Shown: in pieces, positions 1 to 7,301 of the stretch | How the letters are laid out: each line of letters starts with the position of its first letter | How positions within the stretch are numbered: position 1 is the stretch's first letter | Assembly (NCBI RefSeq): GCF_964259225.1 | Contig: NZ_CAXVKN010000015.1 | Origin: Catenibacterium mitsuoka_A | GTDB taxonomy: Bacteria; Bacillota_I; Bacilli_A; Erysipelotrichales; Coprobacillaceae | Strand: one strand, 5' to 3' | Length of the DNA stretch: 36,409 nucleotides | Made by a program: the position numbers and the translations under genes | Notes under the pieces: generated by a model | Database searches by the model: none | What the model was told of the DNA's origin: nothing | Seen by the model: only the letters and a program-made list of their open reading frames with translations

Positions 1-3
1 AAG

Positions 4-77
4 AAATAAGGGGTGAGATTCACCCCTTACTGCGTGATAATTAAAATTTAGGAACCCCCTAGTTATTTTAAATTACC
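4..77 (-). repeat. 3'-UTR repeat element, left copy, with terminator
   Basis: Read on the minus strand, this begins 5 nt after the stop of the rodA-like gene. It has an AT-rich imperfect hairpin (TAAAAT...ATTTTA around a TAGG/CCTA core) followed by a strong hairpin GGGGTGA/TCACCCC (plus positions 8-28) and a short T-rich tail. A near-identical copy in opposite orientation lies after glgA at 36209-36286. The hairpin differs between copies at the base pair next to GGGG/CCCC (A-T here, T-A there), a compensatory change that keeps the stem. It works as an intrinsic terminator. The conserved ~45 nt in front of the hairpin suggest a further role. Confidence 0.75.
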
Positions 78-81
78 GTTT

Positions 82-1284
82 TTAGTATTGTTTATGTTTT
101 ACATCACGAAGCTTATTCTGATAATCAATATCAATAATAATACCCATTGCGAACATATATGAAAGTAATGAAGATCCTCCATAAGACAGCATTGGTAAAG
201 TAATACCAGTAATAGGAAGTAATCCAAGAATCATTCCAATATTCCATATTTGCTGGAAGATGAGACATCCAAATGTCCCCATGATAAATGTCTTATCACG
301 AATATTATCACTCTTTAAGCCAATATTTAAGATAGTGATATCAAATGCTGCAATTGCAAGTAAAGTGATGAGTGCACCTACATAACCAAAATCAGTCGCG
401 ATAACTGAGAAGATAAAGTCTGTCTGTCCTTCAGGGAAGACCTTGACAACAGCTCTAAAGCCATGTCCAAACCATCCTGCAGTTCCATAAGATAACTGAG
501 CATACCATGACTGTAACCCTTGGTTACCGGTTGTTCCTTCAGGATCTAGCCAGCCATAAATACGGTCTAGTTTATGCCCTGAGATGATAGATGTAAAGAC
601 TCCGTTCTGGTAGATGAATAAATAAGCCATTCCAAGTACACCTACTACTGCAATCACTAAAATAAATAGGAACCAGTTTCCATTCATACCACTTGATAAT
701 AATACAAAGAAAACAGCTGCCATAATAATCATCATAACCCCTGAGTCATTCTGTAAATAAATAAGAATAGCTGGTGGTAAAGAAATCTTCATGACTTGAA
801 TAATATACTGGATTTCACTATCAGTTGTCTTGACTAAGATACGATCATTATATTCCTGTGTAATTTTTGCAAGATACATAACCATGATGATCTTCATGAA
901 TTCAGAAGGCTGAAAACTAAAGCCTGGGATGTTATACCAGGAAGTTGCACCATTAGTAAACTTTGCGAGTGGGACAATATGAATGTGTAGTAGTTTTGTA
1001 TAGACAAAATGATCCACGGCAAGTCCAATAAGTAATACAATAAAAATCATATATAATGTTTTGATATGAGTATAAAGGGTATCCTGACCTATTTTATAGA
1101 TAATATAACTTAAAGCGCCACCTAATACATAATAAAGCCCTTGTTTAAGCCATAGCATGTAAGGATTCGCAATGTTAGTCATAATTGGTGCAGCACTTGC
1201 AACCGCAAAACAACTGATGGCACCAAGCAATATAATTAAGGCAATAAGAGGATATTTCTTGAGTGTTTCTTCAAGGTTTTCCAT
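82..1284 (-). CDS. rodA: RodA/FtsW/SpoVE family peptidoglycan polymerase
   Basis: A SEDS-family integral membrane protein of about 400 residues with roughly ten hydrophobic segments. SEDS proteins are peptidoglycan glycosyltransferases that polymerise lipid II with a partner class B penicillin-binding protein. The signatures are a large extracellular loop containing FPEGQTDFIFSVIATDFG and the C-terminal motif LPITGITLPMLSYGGSSLL. The ITLP form before SYGGSS is closer to RodA than to FtsW, but the two are hard to separate from one sequence. I place the start at the ATG at 1284 (MENLEET...), which has an AGGAGG seven bases upstream. The frame is open to 1317, but that ATG sits at the predicted transcription start and has no ribosome site. 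The gene is followed by the left copy of the 3'-UTR repeat and its terminator. Confidence 0.85.
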   Translation of the reverse strand: MENLEETLKKYPLIALIILLGAISCFAVASAAPIMTNIANPYMLWLKQGLYYVLGGALSYIIYKIGQDTLYTHIKTLYMIFIVLLIGLAVDHFVYTKLLHIHIVPLAKFTNGATSWYNIPGFSFQPSEFMKIIMVMYLAKITQEYNDRILVKTTDSEIQYIIQVMKISLPPAILIYLQNDSGVMMIIMAAVFFVLLSSGMNGNWFLFILVIAVVGVLGMAYLFIYQNGVFTSIISGHKLDRIYGWLDPEGTTGNQGLQSWYAQLSYGTAGWFGHGFRAVVKVFPEGQTDFIFSVIATDFGYVGALITLLAIAAFDITILNIGLKSDNIRDKTFIMGTFGCLIFQQIWNIGMILGLLPITGITLPMLSYGGSSLLSYMFAMGIIIDIDYQNKLRDVKHKQY

Positions 1285-1323
1285 GCGTGCCCTCCTTTTT
1301 CTTTTTACTTTTTTCATTCTTAT

Positions 1324-1351
1324 AGTATACTATATTTTAAAGATACTTCAA
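1324..1351 (-). promoter_or_regulatory. Promoter of the rodA-like gene
   Basis: On the minus strand TTGAAG and TATACT are 16 bp apart, about 40 bp upstream of the ATG at 1284. The -10 region is a palindrome (AGTATACT), so a weak divergent plus-strand promoter (TATACT at 1326-1331) may also fire toward the EIIB-like gene. Confidence 0.45.
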
Positions 1352-1360
1352 TAAAAAGGA

Positions 1361-1907
1361 GGTAACTATAAGTAGCTGAATATATTAACTATTGTGTTTG
1401 AATGTGTTTAAATATGCTCGAGAGAGTGCTAAAATGAATACACTAAGTATCACAATTATAAGCCAAAAGATTTTACCGTTGTCTCTAATGGTACGACTTA
1501 TAAGAACATCAACAAATATGCAAAATTAAAGAAACTTGAAAAACAGCTTATTCGAGAACAGAGAACCCTTTCTCGAAAGTATGAAAATCTAAAGAAAGGA
1601 GAGTCCACTCAAAAAAAAGGTTTGGGGTAAGAAACTTCATCATAGAATCAATCACAAAGATAGTAAAAACCAAGCCATCTTATATAACGATTGAAGATTT
1701 AAACGTATCAGGAATGATGAAGACAAACGCAAATGTATGTATATACCGAAGGCTATTTCGGAAATTTACGACTATGAAGTGTACAATAACTTGTGAGTAG
1801 ATATGATTTCGGTCAATCCAAAGCATACACGATGAAATAGTAAGTAATGTTCGTGAGAACTTACATTATCTCGATGTGAGATATTTAATCACATTTTGAG
1901 TGGCAGT
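1361..1907 (+). mobile_element. Internally deleted IS607-type element (both ends kept)
   Basis: This matches the larger element at 10262-12112 at both ends but lacks most of its coding DNA. The left end (after AGGAGG, TATAAGTA...) and the ATG of the tnpA remnant (1434) are present. At about 1475 the sequence jumps from early tnpA into the middle of tnpB, with GATTTT-like microhomology at the joint. A second deletion in tnpB lies near 1615 and a third near 1720 joins tnpB to the right end. The right end (1725-1907), with its hairpins and terminal GAGTGGCAGT, is almost intact. The copy cannot encode a transposase or TnpB, but it keeps the terminal sequences and could be mobilised in trans. It separates an AGGAGG at 1357-1362 from the EIIB-like gene that probably once used it. 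Confidence 0.8.
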
Positions 1908-1928
1908 GTGGATAAAGTGTCTAAAAAT

Positions 1929-2252
1929 ATGATGATTGGGATTATTGCGGCAATCGTAGTTGTACTTGTGATTGTTGTGATGATGACTCGTAAAAAGAAA
2001 ACAAGTAAAGAACAATGTCCGATTGATGCAGATCTATTAATTAAAGCATTAGGTGGTAAAGACAACATTACTGCATTAGAAGCATCACCTTCTAAATTAA
2101 AGGCGACTTTAAAGCAGGATAAGGATCTTGATGTTGAAACAATTAAAACACTAGGGGCTAGTGGTATTGTGGCAGGTCATTTAACACTTACTATGATCTT
2201 TGGTAAAGCATCAAGTATTATCTGTGAAACTGTGTTAGAAAAAATTAAATAA
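1929..2252 (+). CDS. Membrane-anchored EIIB-like (PTS glucose family) protein lacking the active cysteine
   Basis: About 107 residues from the first ATG: one N-terminal membrane segment (IIAAIVVVLVIVVMM), a basic stop-transfer (TRKKK), then a domain resembling the EIIB of glucose-type PTS permeases. LIKALGGKDNI, then LEASPSKLKATL aligned to the canonical LDACxTRLRVTV, then TLGASGIVAG and IFGKASS follow the EIIB order. The phosphorylated cysteine is replaced by serine, so it is unlikely to transfer phosphate from EIIA to sugar. A sensory or structural role is possible. The frame is open upstream to a TTG at 1896 inside the IS607-type right end, and GTG codons at 1908 and 1917 are also possible starts. 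None has a good ribosome site, whereas an AGGAGG lies on the other side of the insertion. The glyoxalase gene follows after 11 nt. Confidence 0.6.
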   Translation: MMIGIIAAIVVVLVIVVMMTRKKKTSKEQCPIDADLLIKALGGKDNITALEASPSKLKATLKQDKDLDVETIKTLGASGIVAGHLTLTMIFGKASSIICETVLEKIK

Positions 2253-2263
2253 GAGGTATTGTT

Positions 2264-2632
2264 ATGAAATTTAAGATGGTACATGAAAACTATAACGTTA
2301 AGGATCTAGATGCTTCTCTTAAATTCTATGAAGAAGCATTAGGCTTAACTGAAAGAAGACGTAAGGTGAGTGAAGATGGAAGCTTCATTATTGTATATGT
2401 TGGTAACGAAACAACTCCATTTGAATTAGAACTCACATGGCTTAAAGATCATCCACAGGCTTATGATATTGGAGAAGAAGAATTCCATTTAGCTTTTCAT
2501 GTAGATGATTATGAAGGGGCACATGCATTACATGAAAAGATGGGATGTATTTGTTTTGAAAATCCTTCAATGGGCATCTATTTTATCCAGGATCCAGATG
2601 GATACTGGCTTGAAATCATACCTGAAAAATAG
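2264..2632 (+). CDS. gloA: VOC family protein, glyoxalase I-like (lactoylglutathione lyase)
   Basis: A 122-residue vicinal-oxygen-chelate protein with two beta-alpha-beta-beta-beta modules. Potential metal ligands are in glyoxalase I positions: His near the N-terminus (MVHENYNV), Glu in FELELTW, His in EFHLAFHVDD, and Glu in DPDGYWLEIIP. Glyoxalase I isomerises the hemithioacetal of methylglyoxal and a thiol, detoxifying a by-product of sugar overflow. Firmicutes of this type often lack glutathione, so the thiol here is unknown. Start ATG at 2264 has a weak ribosome site (AGAGGTATTGTT). It lies 11 nt after the EIIB-like gene, probably in the same transcript, and ends in a strong terminator. 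The wider VOC family contains other activities, so the exact substrate is inferred. Confidence 0.75.
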   Translation: MKFKMVHENYNVKDLDASLKFYEEALGLTERRRKVSEDGSFIIVYVGNETTPFELELTWLKDHPQAYDIGEEEFHLAFHVDDYEGAHALHEKMGCICFENPSMGIYFIQDPDGYWLEIIPEK

Positions 2633-2635
2633 TCT

Positions 2636-2665
2636 AGGAAATGCATGCTGCATTTCCTTTTTTTG
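2636..2665 (+). terminator. Intrinsic terminator after the glyoxalase gene
   Basis: Stem GGAAATGCA/TGCATTTCC with loop TGC, followed by seven T. Confidence 0.85.
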
Positions 2666-2711
2666 TGAAAAAATAATTAAAAAATATTTTTAGATAGGAA
2701 AAAAGTTACTA

Positions 2712-2727
2712 ATGTAAGCGCATTATT
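2712..2727 (+). promoter_or_regulatory. cre-like site 1 (CcpA) upstream of pflB
   Basis: ATGTAAGCGCATTATT fits the catabolite-response consensus WTGNAARCGNWWWCAW at 15 of 16 positions. It lies about 130 bp before the predicted pflB -10 box. Confidence 0.5.
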
Positions 2728-2822
2728 CCTAAAACTACAAATATATTATTACTAATTTCGGAAAATAAAACAAACCTATTAGAAAAATTTTTATCACGAG
2801 GTAAAAAAATGTTATACGTTTA

Positions 2823-2838
2823 CAGAAAACGCATACAA
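2823..2838 (+). promoter_or_regulatory. cre-like site 2 (CcpA) upstream of pflB
   Basis: CAGAAAACGCATACAA fits the cre consensus at 14 of 16 positions. It sits just upstream of the -35 box. Confidence 0.5.
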
Positions 2839-2840
2839 AA

Positions 2841-2856
2841 ATGTAAGCAAATCCAT
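2841..2856 (+). promoter_or_regulatory. cre-like site 3 touching the pflB -35 box
   Basis: ATGTAAGCAAATCCAT fits the cre consensus at 14 of 16 positions, but the central CG is CA. It ends on the first base of the -35 hexamer, where bound CcpA would be expected to affect RNA polymerase. Confidence 0.4.
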
Positions 2857-2884
2857 AGACAAACATTTTGAATAATGGTATATT
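2856..2884 (+). promoter_or_regulatory. pflB promoter
   Basis: TAGACA and TATATT are separated by exactly 17 bp, about 70 bp before the pflB ATG. The 5' leader is about 60 nt and ends in AAGGAGGAATTG. Confidence 0.65.
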
Positions 2885-2951
2885 GAAATCGCTGAAAAGG
2901 ATGCGTAACAAAATTCAGTGGTTTTTTATACTTTAAGGAGGAATTGTTACA

Positions 2952-5213
2952 ATGGATACAAATCGTTTTGCTGATGCGTGGGCTGGATTCAAAGGCCGTT
3001 TATGGAAAGAAGAAGTAAATACTAGAGACTTCATTCAGAATAACTACAAACCATATGATGGCGATGAATCATTCTTAGCTGAACCTACAGAAGCAACTAA
3101 TAAATTATGGGGCAGATTACAGGAACTTCAGGCAGAAGAAAGAGCTAAAGGCGGAGTTCTTGATATGGAAACTGAAGTGGTTTCTGGTTTAACTGCTTAT
3201 GGACCTGGTTATATTGATGAAAGCATGAAGGACTTAGAAACTGTTGTTGGTTTACAGACAGATAAGCCTTTAAAGAGAGCATTCATGCCTTATGGTGGTA
3301 TCCGTATGGCTGAACAGGCTTGCGAAACTTATGGTTATACACCAAATCCTAAATTACATGAAATTTTCACAAAATATCATAAGACTCATAACCAGGGTGT
3401 ATTTGATGTTTACACTCCTGAAATTATGAAAGCACGTCATAATAAGATTATCACTGGTCTTCCAGATACTTATGGTCGTGGACGTATTGTTGGTGACTAC
3501 AGAAGAGTTGCTTTATACGGTATCGATGCATTGATCGATTGGAAGAAAGAAGACTTTGCTAACTGTGGTAGCGGATCAATGACTGAAGACATCATCAGAA
3601 AGAGAGAAGAAATTGCTGAACAGGTAAGAGCTCTTAATGAAATGAAGAAGATGGCTGAAGCTTATGGTTATGATATTTCTAAACCAGCTACTAATGCTCG
3701 TGAAGCATTCCAGTGGTTATACTTTGGTTATTTAGCAGCTATCAAGACTCAGAATGGTGCAGCTATGTCAGTTGGACGTATCTCTACATTCCTTGATATC
3801 TATATTGAAAGAGATTTAGCTAACGGTACATTAACTGAAAGCGAAGCTCAGGAATTAGTTGACCATATCGTTATGAAATTCCGTATGGTTAAGTTCGCAC
3901 GTATCCCATCATACAACGCATTATTCTCTGGTGACCCAGTATGGGCTACACTTGAAGTTGCAGGTTTAGGTACTGACGGACGTTCAATGGTTACAAAGAG
4001 TGACTACCGTTTCTTACATACATTAGAAGATATGGGTCCTTCTCCAGAACCAAACTTAACAGTTCTTTATACAGAAGCATTACCAGAAAACTTCAAGAAA
4101 TACGCTGCTAAGATCTCTATCGATACTTCATCAATTCAGTATGAAAACGATGATGTTATGAGACCTGTATGGGGCGATGACTATTCAATCTGCTGCTGTG
4201 TATCAGCTACTCAGACTGGTAAAGAAATGCAGTTCTTCGGTGCGAGAGCTAACTTAGCTAAGTGCTTAACTTATGCTATCAACGGTGGTATCGATGAAAA
4301 GACTAAACAGCAGGTAGGTCCTGAATATAGAGGAATTACTTCTGAATATCTTGATTACGATGAAGTTATCAAGAAATATGATGCAATGATGAGCTGGTTA
4401 GCAGATTTATATGTAAATACATTAAACTTAATCCAGTACATGCATGATAAATACTACTATGAAGCTGCAGAAATGGCATTAATCGATACTGATGTTCGTA
4501 GAACATTCGCAACTGGTATTGCTGGTTTCTCACATGTAGTAGACTCATTAAGCGCAATTAAATATGCTAAGGTTAAGACTATCAGAGATGAAGATGGTAT
4601 CGTAGTTGATTACGAAGTTGAAGGTGACTTCCCTCGTTATGGTAACGATGATGACAGAGCTGACAACATCGCAGTTTGGTTATTACATACATTCTTAGAA
4701 AAGATCAAACAGCATCATACATATAGAAATTCTGAACCAACTACTTCAATCTTAACAATCACTTCTAACGTAGTTTATGGTAAGGCTACAGGTTCATTAC
4801 CTGATGGACGTAAAGCTGGTGAACCATTATCTCCAGGTGCTAACCCAGCATATGGTGCAGAAAAGAACGGTTTACTTGCTTCATTAAACTCAGTTGCTAA
4901 GTTACCTTACGAATGGGCATTAGATGGTATCTCAAATACTCAGACAATTGCTCCAAGTGCTTTAGGTCATGACGAAGCTGAAAGAGCTGATAAGTTAGTA
5001 ACAGTTATGGATGGTTACTTCAGACAGGGTGCTCATCACTTAAACGTTAACGTATTCGGTAAAGAAAAGTTAATCGATGCAATGGAACATCCAGAAAAAC
5101 CAGAATATGCAAACTTCACAATCCGTGTATCTGGTTATGCAGTTAAGTTCATTGACTTAACTAGAGAACAGCAGTTAGATGTAATTGCTAGAACTTGTCA
5201 CGATCATATGTAA
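2952..5213 (+). CDS. pflB: Formate C-acetyltransferase (pyruvate formate-lyase)
   Basis: A 753-residue glycyl-radical enzyme that converts pyruvate and CoA to acetyl-CoA and formate in the cytoplasm, the central step of anaerobic mixed-acid fermentation. The length is typical of PflB. The catalytic cysteines lie in SICCCVSATQTG (Cys414-Cys416, three in a row where two are canonical). The radical loop RVSGYAVKF near the C-terminus carries the glycine that is made a radical (Gly728). The start follows a strong AAGGAGG site. Upstream is a clear promoter with three cre-like sites, pointing to catabolite control. A terminator separates it from pflA, the activase gene, 49 nt downstream, so some read-through or a separate promoter would be needed for pflA. 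Confidence 0.98.
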   Translation: MDTNRFADAWAGFKGRLWKEEVNTRDFIQNNYKPYDGDESFLAEPTEATNKLWGRLQELQAEERAKGGVLDMETEVVSGLTAYGPGYIDESMKDLETVVGLQTDKPLKRAFMPYGGIRMAEQACETYGYTPNPKLHEIFTKYHKTHNQGVFDVYTPEIMKARHNKIITGLPDTYGRGRIVGDYRRVALYGIDALIDWKKEDFANCGSGSMTEDIIRKREEIAEQVRALNEMKKMAEAYGYDISKPATNAREAFQWLYFGYLAAIKTQNGAAMSVGRISTFLDIYIERDLANGTLTESEAQELVDHIVMKFRMVKFARIPSYNALFSGDPVWATLEVAGLGTDGRSMVTKSDYRFLHTLEDMGPSPEPNLTVLYTEALPENFKKYAAKISIDTSSIQYENDDVMRPVWGDDYSICCCVSATQTGKEMQFFGARANLAKCLTYAINGGIDEKTKQQVGPEYRGITSEYLDYDEVIKKYDAMMSWLADLYVNTLNLIQYMHDKYYYEAAEMALIDTDVRRTFATGIAGFSHVVDSLSAIKYAKVKTIRDEDGIVVDYEVEGDFPRYGNDDDRADNIAVWLLHTFLEKIKQHHTYRNSEPTTSILTITSNVVYGKATGSLPDGRKAGEPLSPGANPAYGAEKNGLLASLNSVAKLPYEWALDGISNTQTIAPSALGHDEAERADKLVTVMDGYFRQGAHHLNVNVFGKEKLIDAMEHPEKPEYANFTIRVSGYAVKFIDLTREQQLDVIARTCHDHM

Positions 5214-5218
5214 TAATT

Positions 5219-5247
5219 AAAACAGTCTCTTATGAGACTGTTTTTTA
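5219..5247 (+). terminator. Terminator between pflB and pflA
   Basis: Stem AAACAGTCTC/GAGACTGTTT with loop TTAT and a T-run. It probably lowers pflA expression relative to pflB, as an activase is needed only in small amounts. Confidence 0.85.
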
Positions 5248-5262
5248 TAGGAGGATAATGTA

Positions 5263-5997
5263 ATGAATGCACGTGTACATTCCGTTGAAACATTTGGTCT
5301 TGTAGATGGACCAGGTGTGCGTTTTATCTTATTTCTACATGGATGTCCTTTTAGATGTCAGTTCTGTCATAACCCAGATACATGGGCAAGTCAGAAGTTT
5401 GAAGAATGGACACCACAGCAGGCATTAGACCGTGCCTTACGTTTTGAACCTTATTGGGGTAAAGATGGTGGAATTACTGTATCTGGTGGGGAACCACTTG
5501 TACAAATTGATTTCTTATTAGAATTCTTTAAACTTGCTAAAGCTGCAGGAATCAATACATGTATTGACACAAGTGGTGCATGCTTTACAAGAGAAGAGCC
5601 TTTCTTCTCTAAGTTTGAGGAATTAATGAAATATACTGATTTATTGATGGTTGACATTAAAGAAATCAATGATGAAAGACACCAGGTATTAACTGGTGCT
5701 TCAAACAAGCGTGTTCTTGATATGATTCAATATTTGAATGATATCAATAAGCCTATCTGGATTAGACATGTACTTGTTCCTGAAAGAAGTGACTTTGATG
5801 AAGATCTTCATGCTTTAGCTGATTATATTGATACTTTAAGTAATGTGAAAAAGGTAGAAGTTCTTCCTTATCATACTCTTGGTGTATATAAGTGGAAGGA
5901 ACTTAACTTAGAATATAAGCTAGAAGGAATTGATCCACCTACAAATGAACGTGTAGAAAACGCAAATAAGATTCTACATACAGATAAATATAAATAA
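5263..5997 (+). CDS. pflA: Pyruvate formate-lyase activating enzyme (radical SAM)
   Basis: A 244-residue radical SAM protein that uses S-adenosylmethionine and a [4Fe-4S] cluster to put the glycyl radical on PflB. The cluster motif CxxxCxxC is at HGCPFRCQFCHNPDTW, and the SAM-binding GGE motif is at VSGGEPL. Conserved blocks GITVSGGEP, DTSG, LLMVDIKE and LPYHTLG follow in the usual PflA order, and the length is typical. The start at 5263 has an AGGAGG site. It lies just after pflB with a terminator between. A small gene of unknown function follows. Confidence 0.97.
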   Translation: MNARVHSVETFGLVDGPGVRFILFLHGCPFRCQFCHNPDTWASQKFEEWTPQQALDRALRFEPYWGKDGGITVSGGEPLVQIDFLLEFFKLAKAAGINTCIDTSGACFTREEPFFSKFEELMKYTDLLMVDIKEINDERHQVLTGASNKRVLDMIQYLNDINKPIWIRHVLVPERSDFDEDLHALADYIDTLSNVKKVEVLPYHTLGVYKWKELNLEYKLEGIDPPTNERVENANKILHTDKYK

Positions 5998-6033
5998 GTA
6001 TGATATAATGTCTCCTAGAAGGAGGCATTTTTC

Positions 6034-6291
6034 ATGGATGAATTGCTTTTTGATGAAAATTACATTGTTTTCTTACAGAATCAGAGTTTAGACACATTAT
6101 GCAGCCTTTATCTAGAGGTACATAATCAATTGATGGATATTATCCATACACATAATGGGGAAGAAAACTATAAAGTAATAACTGCTAAACGTGCGATGAT
6201 TGAAGGAACAATCATGACCAAGGTCATGCAGGAGCATGGTTATTCACTTGATCAATATGCATATTATAAAAATGATAAAATGGTAGCTTAA
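6034..6291 (+). CDS. Small conserved-looking protein of unknown function
   Basis: An 85-residue acidic protein with no membrane segment or signal peptide. It is probably mostly helical (LDTLCSLYLEVHNQLMDIIH; MIEGTIMTKVMQEHGY). I do not recognise a family. It has its own AGAAGGAGG ribosome site, and a TATAAT at 6004-6009 may be a -10 box, though the -35 is poor. The ribosome site can pair with TCTCCT just upstream (CTCCT-AGA-AGGAG), so translation might be held back if that part is transcribed. It starts 36 nt after pflA and could also be read from that transcript. Confidence 0.65.
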   Translation: MDELLFDENYIVFLQNQSLDTLCSLYLEVHNQLMDIIHTHNGEENYKVITAKRAMIEGTIMTKVMQEHGYSLDQYAYYKNDKMVA

Positions 6292-6378
6292 AAATATCAT
6301 GCCTTTAAAAAAGCTCGTTTACTTTTAGGAGTAAATAATTTAAAATATGAGTGATTACTATTATGGAGGTAAAGGATA

Positions 6379-7263
6379 ATGAAATTAGGTACTATTGAAG
6401 GTGGAGGAACAAAGTTCGTCGTTGGTGTTGGTGATGAGAATGGTAACATTTTTGAAAGAGAATCTTTCCCAACTACAACACCAGAAGAAACAATGAAGAA
6501 AACAATTGAATTCTTCAAGGATAAGGGTGTAGAAGCTATTGGCTTTGGATCATTTGGTCCAATTGACCCAGATAAGACAAGTCCTACTTATGGAAGTGTC
6601 ACTACTACTCCTAAACCAGGATGGTCTAATCATAATGTCGTAAAGGATTTAGAAGAAGCATTCCCAGGTGTTCCTGTAGGATTTGATACTGATGTAAACA
6701 GTGCATGCTTAGGTGAAGTAGAATTTGGTGCTGCTAAAGGATTAAATAGCGCTTTATACTTGACTATTGGTACAGGTGTAGGTGGAGGTGCTGTTGTAGA
6801 AGGTAATCTTGTACACGGTTTACTACATCCAGAAATGGGTCATATGAAATTGATCACTCGCCCAGAAGATACTTATAAGGGTAAATGTCCATATCACGGA
6901 ACATGTTTTGAAGGTTTAGCAGCTGGACCAGCTATTGAAGAACGCTGGGGTAAGAGCGCTAAAGAATTACCTGTTGATCATCCAGCATGGGATTTAGAAG
7001 CTTATTATATTGCTCAGGCTTTATGTATTTATATTCTTACAATCTCACCTAAGAAGATTATTTTAGGTGGAGGTGTTATGCACCAGAAACAGTTATTCCC
7101 AATGATTCATAAATACGTTCAGGAAATGTTGAACGGTTATGTTGCAAAAGAAGAAATTACAACAGATAAGATCAAGGATTATATTGTTTATCCAGGACTT
7201 GCAGATAATGCAGGATTTTGTGGTGGATTAGCACTTGCTAAACAGGCATTAAAGAATAAATAA
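6379..7263 (+). CDS. scrK: ROK family fructokinase
   Basis: A 294-residue sugar kinase of the ROK family, phosphorylating fructose to fructose-6-phosphate with ATP. The phosphate-binding loop is IEGGGTKFVVGVG at the N-terminus. The catalytic region FDTDVNSACLGE contains the conserved Asp of the ROK DxNxA-type motif, and LTIGTGVGGGAV is the second glycine loop. The ROK zinc site appears as HPEMGH followed by CPYHGTC. The EGLAAGPAI and shortened insertions resemble the fructokinases YdhR/ScrK rather than glucokinases. Start at 6379 has TGGAGGTAAAGG upstream. It is a single-gene unit ending in a terminator. No PTS or sucrose hydrolase gene is beside it. Confidence 0.88.
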   Translation: MKLGTIEGGGTKFVVGVGDENGNIFERESFPTTTPEETMKKTIEFFKDKGVEAIGFGSFGPIDPDKTSPTYGSVTTTPKPGWSNHNVVKDLEEAFPGVPVGFDTDVNSACLGEVEFGAAKGLNSALYLTIGTGVGGGAVVEGNLVHGLLHPEMGHMKLITRPEDTYKGKCPYHGTCFEGLAAGPAIEERWGKSAKELPVDHPAWDLEAYYIAQALCIYILTISPKKIILGGGVMHQKQLFPMIHKYVQEMLNGYVAKEEITTDKIKDYIVYPGLADNAGFCGGLALAKQALKNK

Positions 7264-7290
7264 AAAGCAGGCATAGCCTGCTTTTTTTAA
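7262..7290 (+). terminator. Terminator after fructokinase gene
   Basis: Stem AAAAAGCAGGC/GCCTGCTTTTT with loop ATA, overlapping the stop codon, followed by T. Confidence 0.88.
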
Positions 7291-7301
7291 AGGAGGATAA
7301 A

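Noticed and set aside
4369..4557. Open minus-strand frame within pflB
   Set aside because: It is opposite to a strongly conserved gene, has no ribosome site and no recognisable product.
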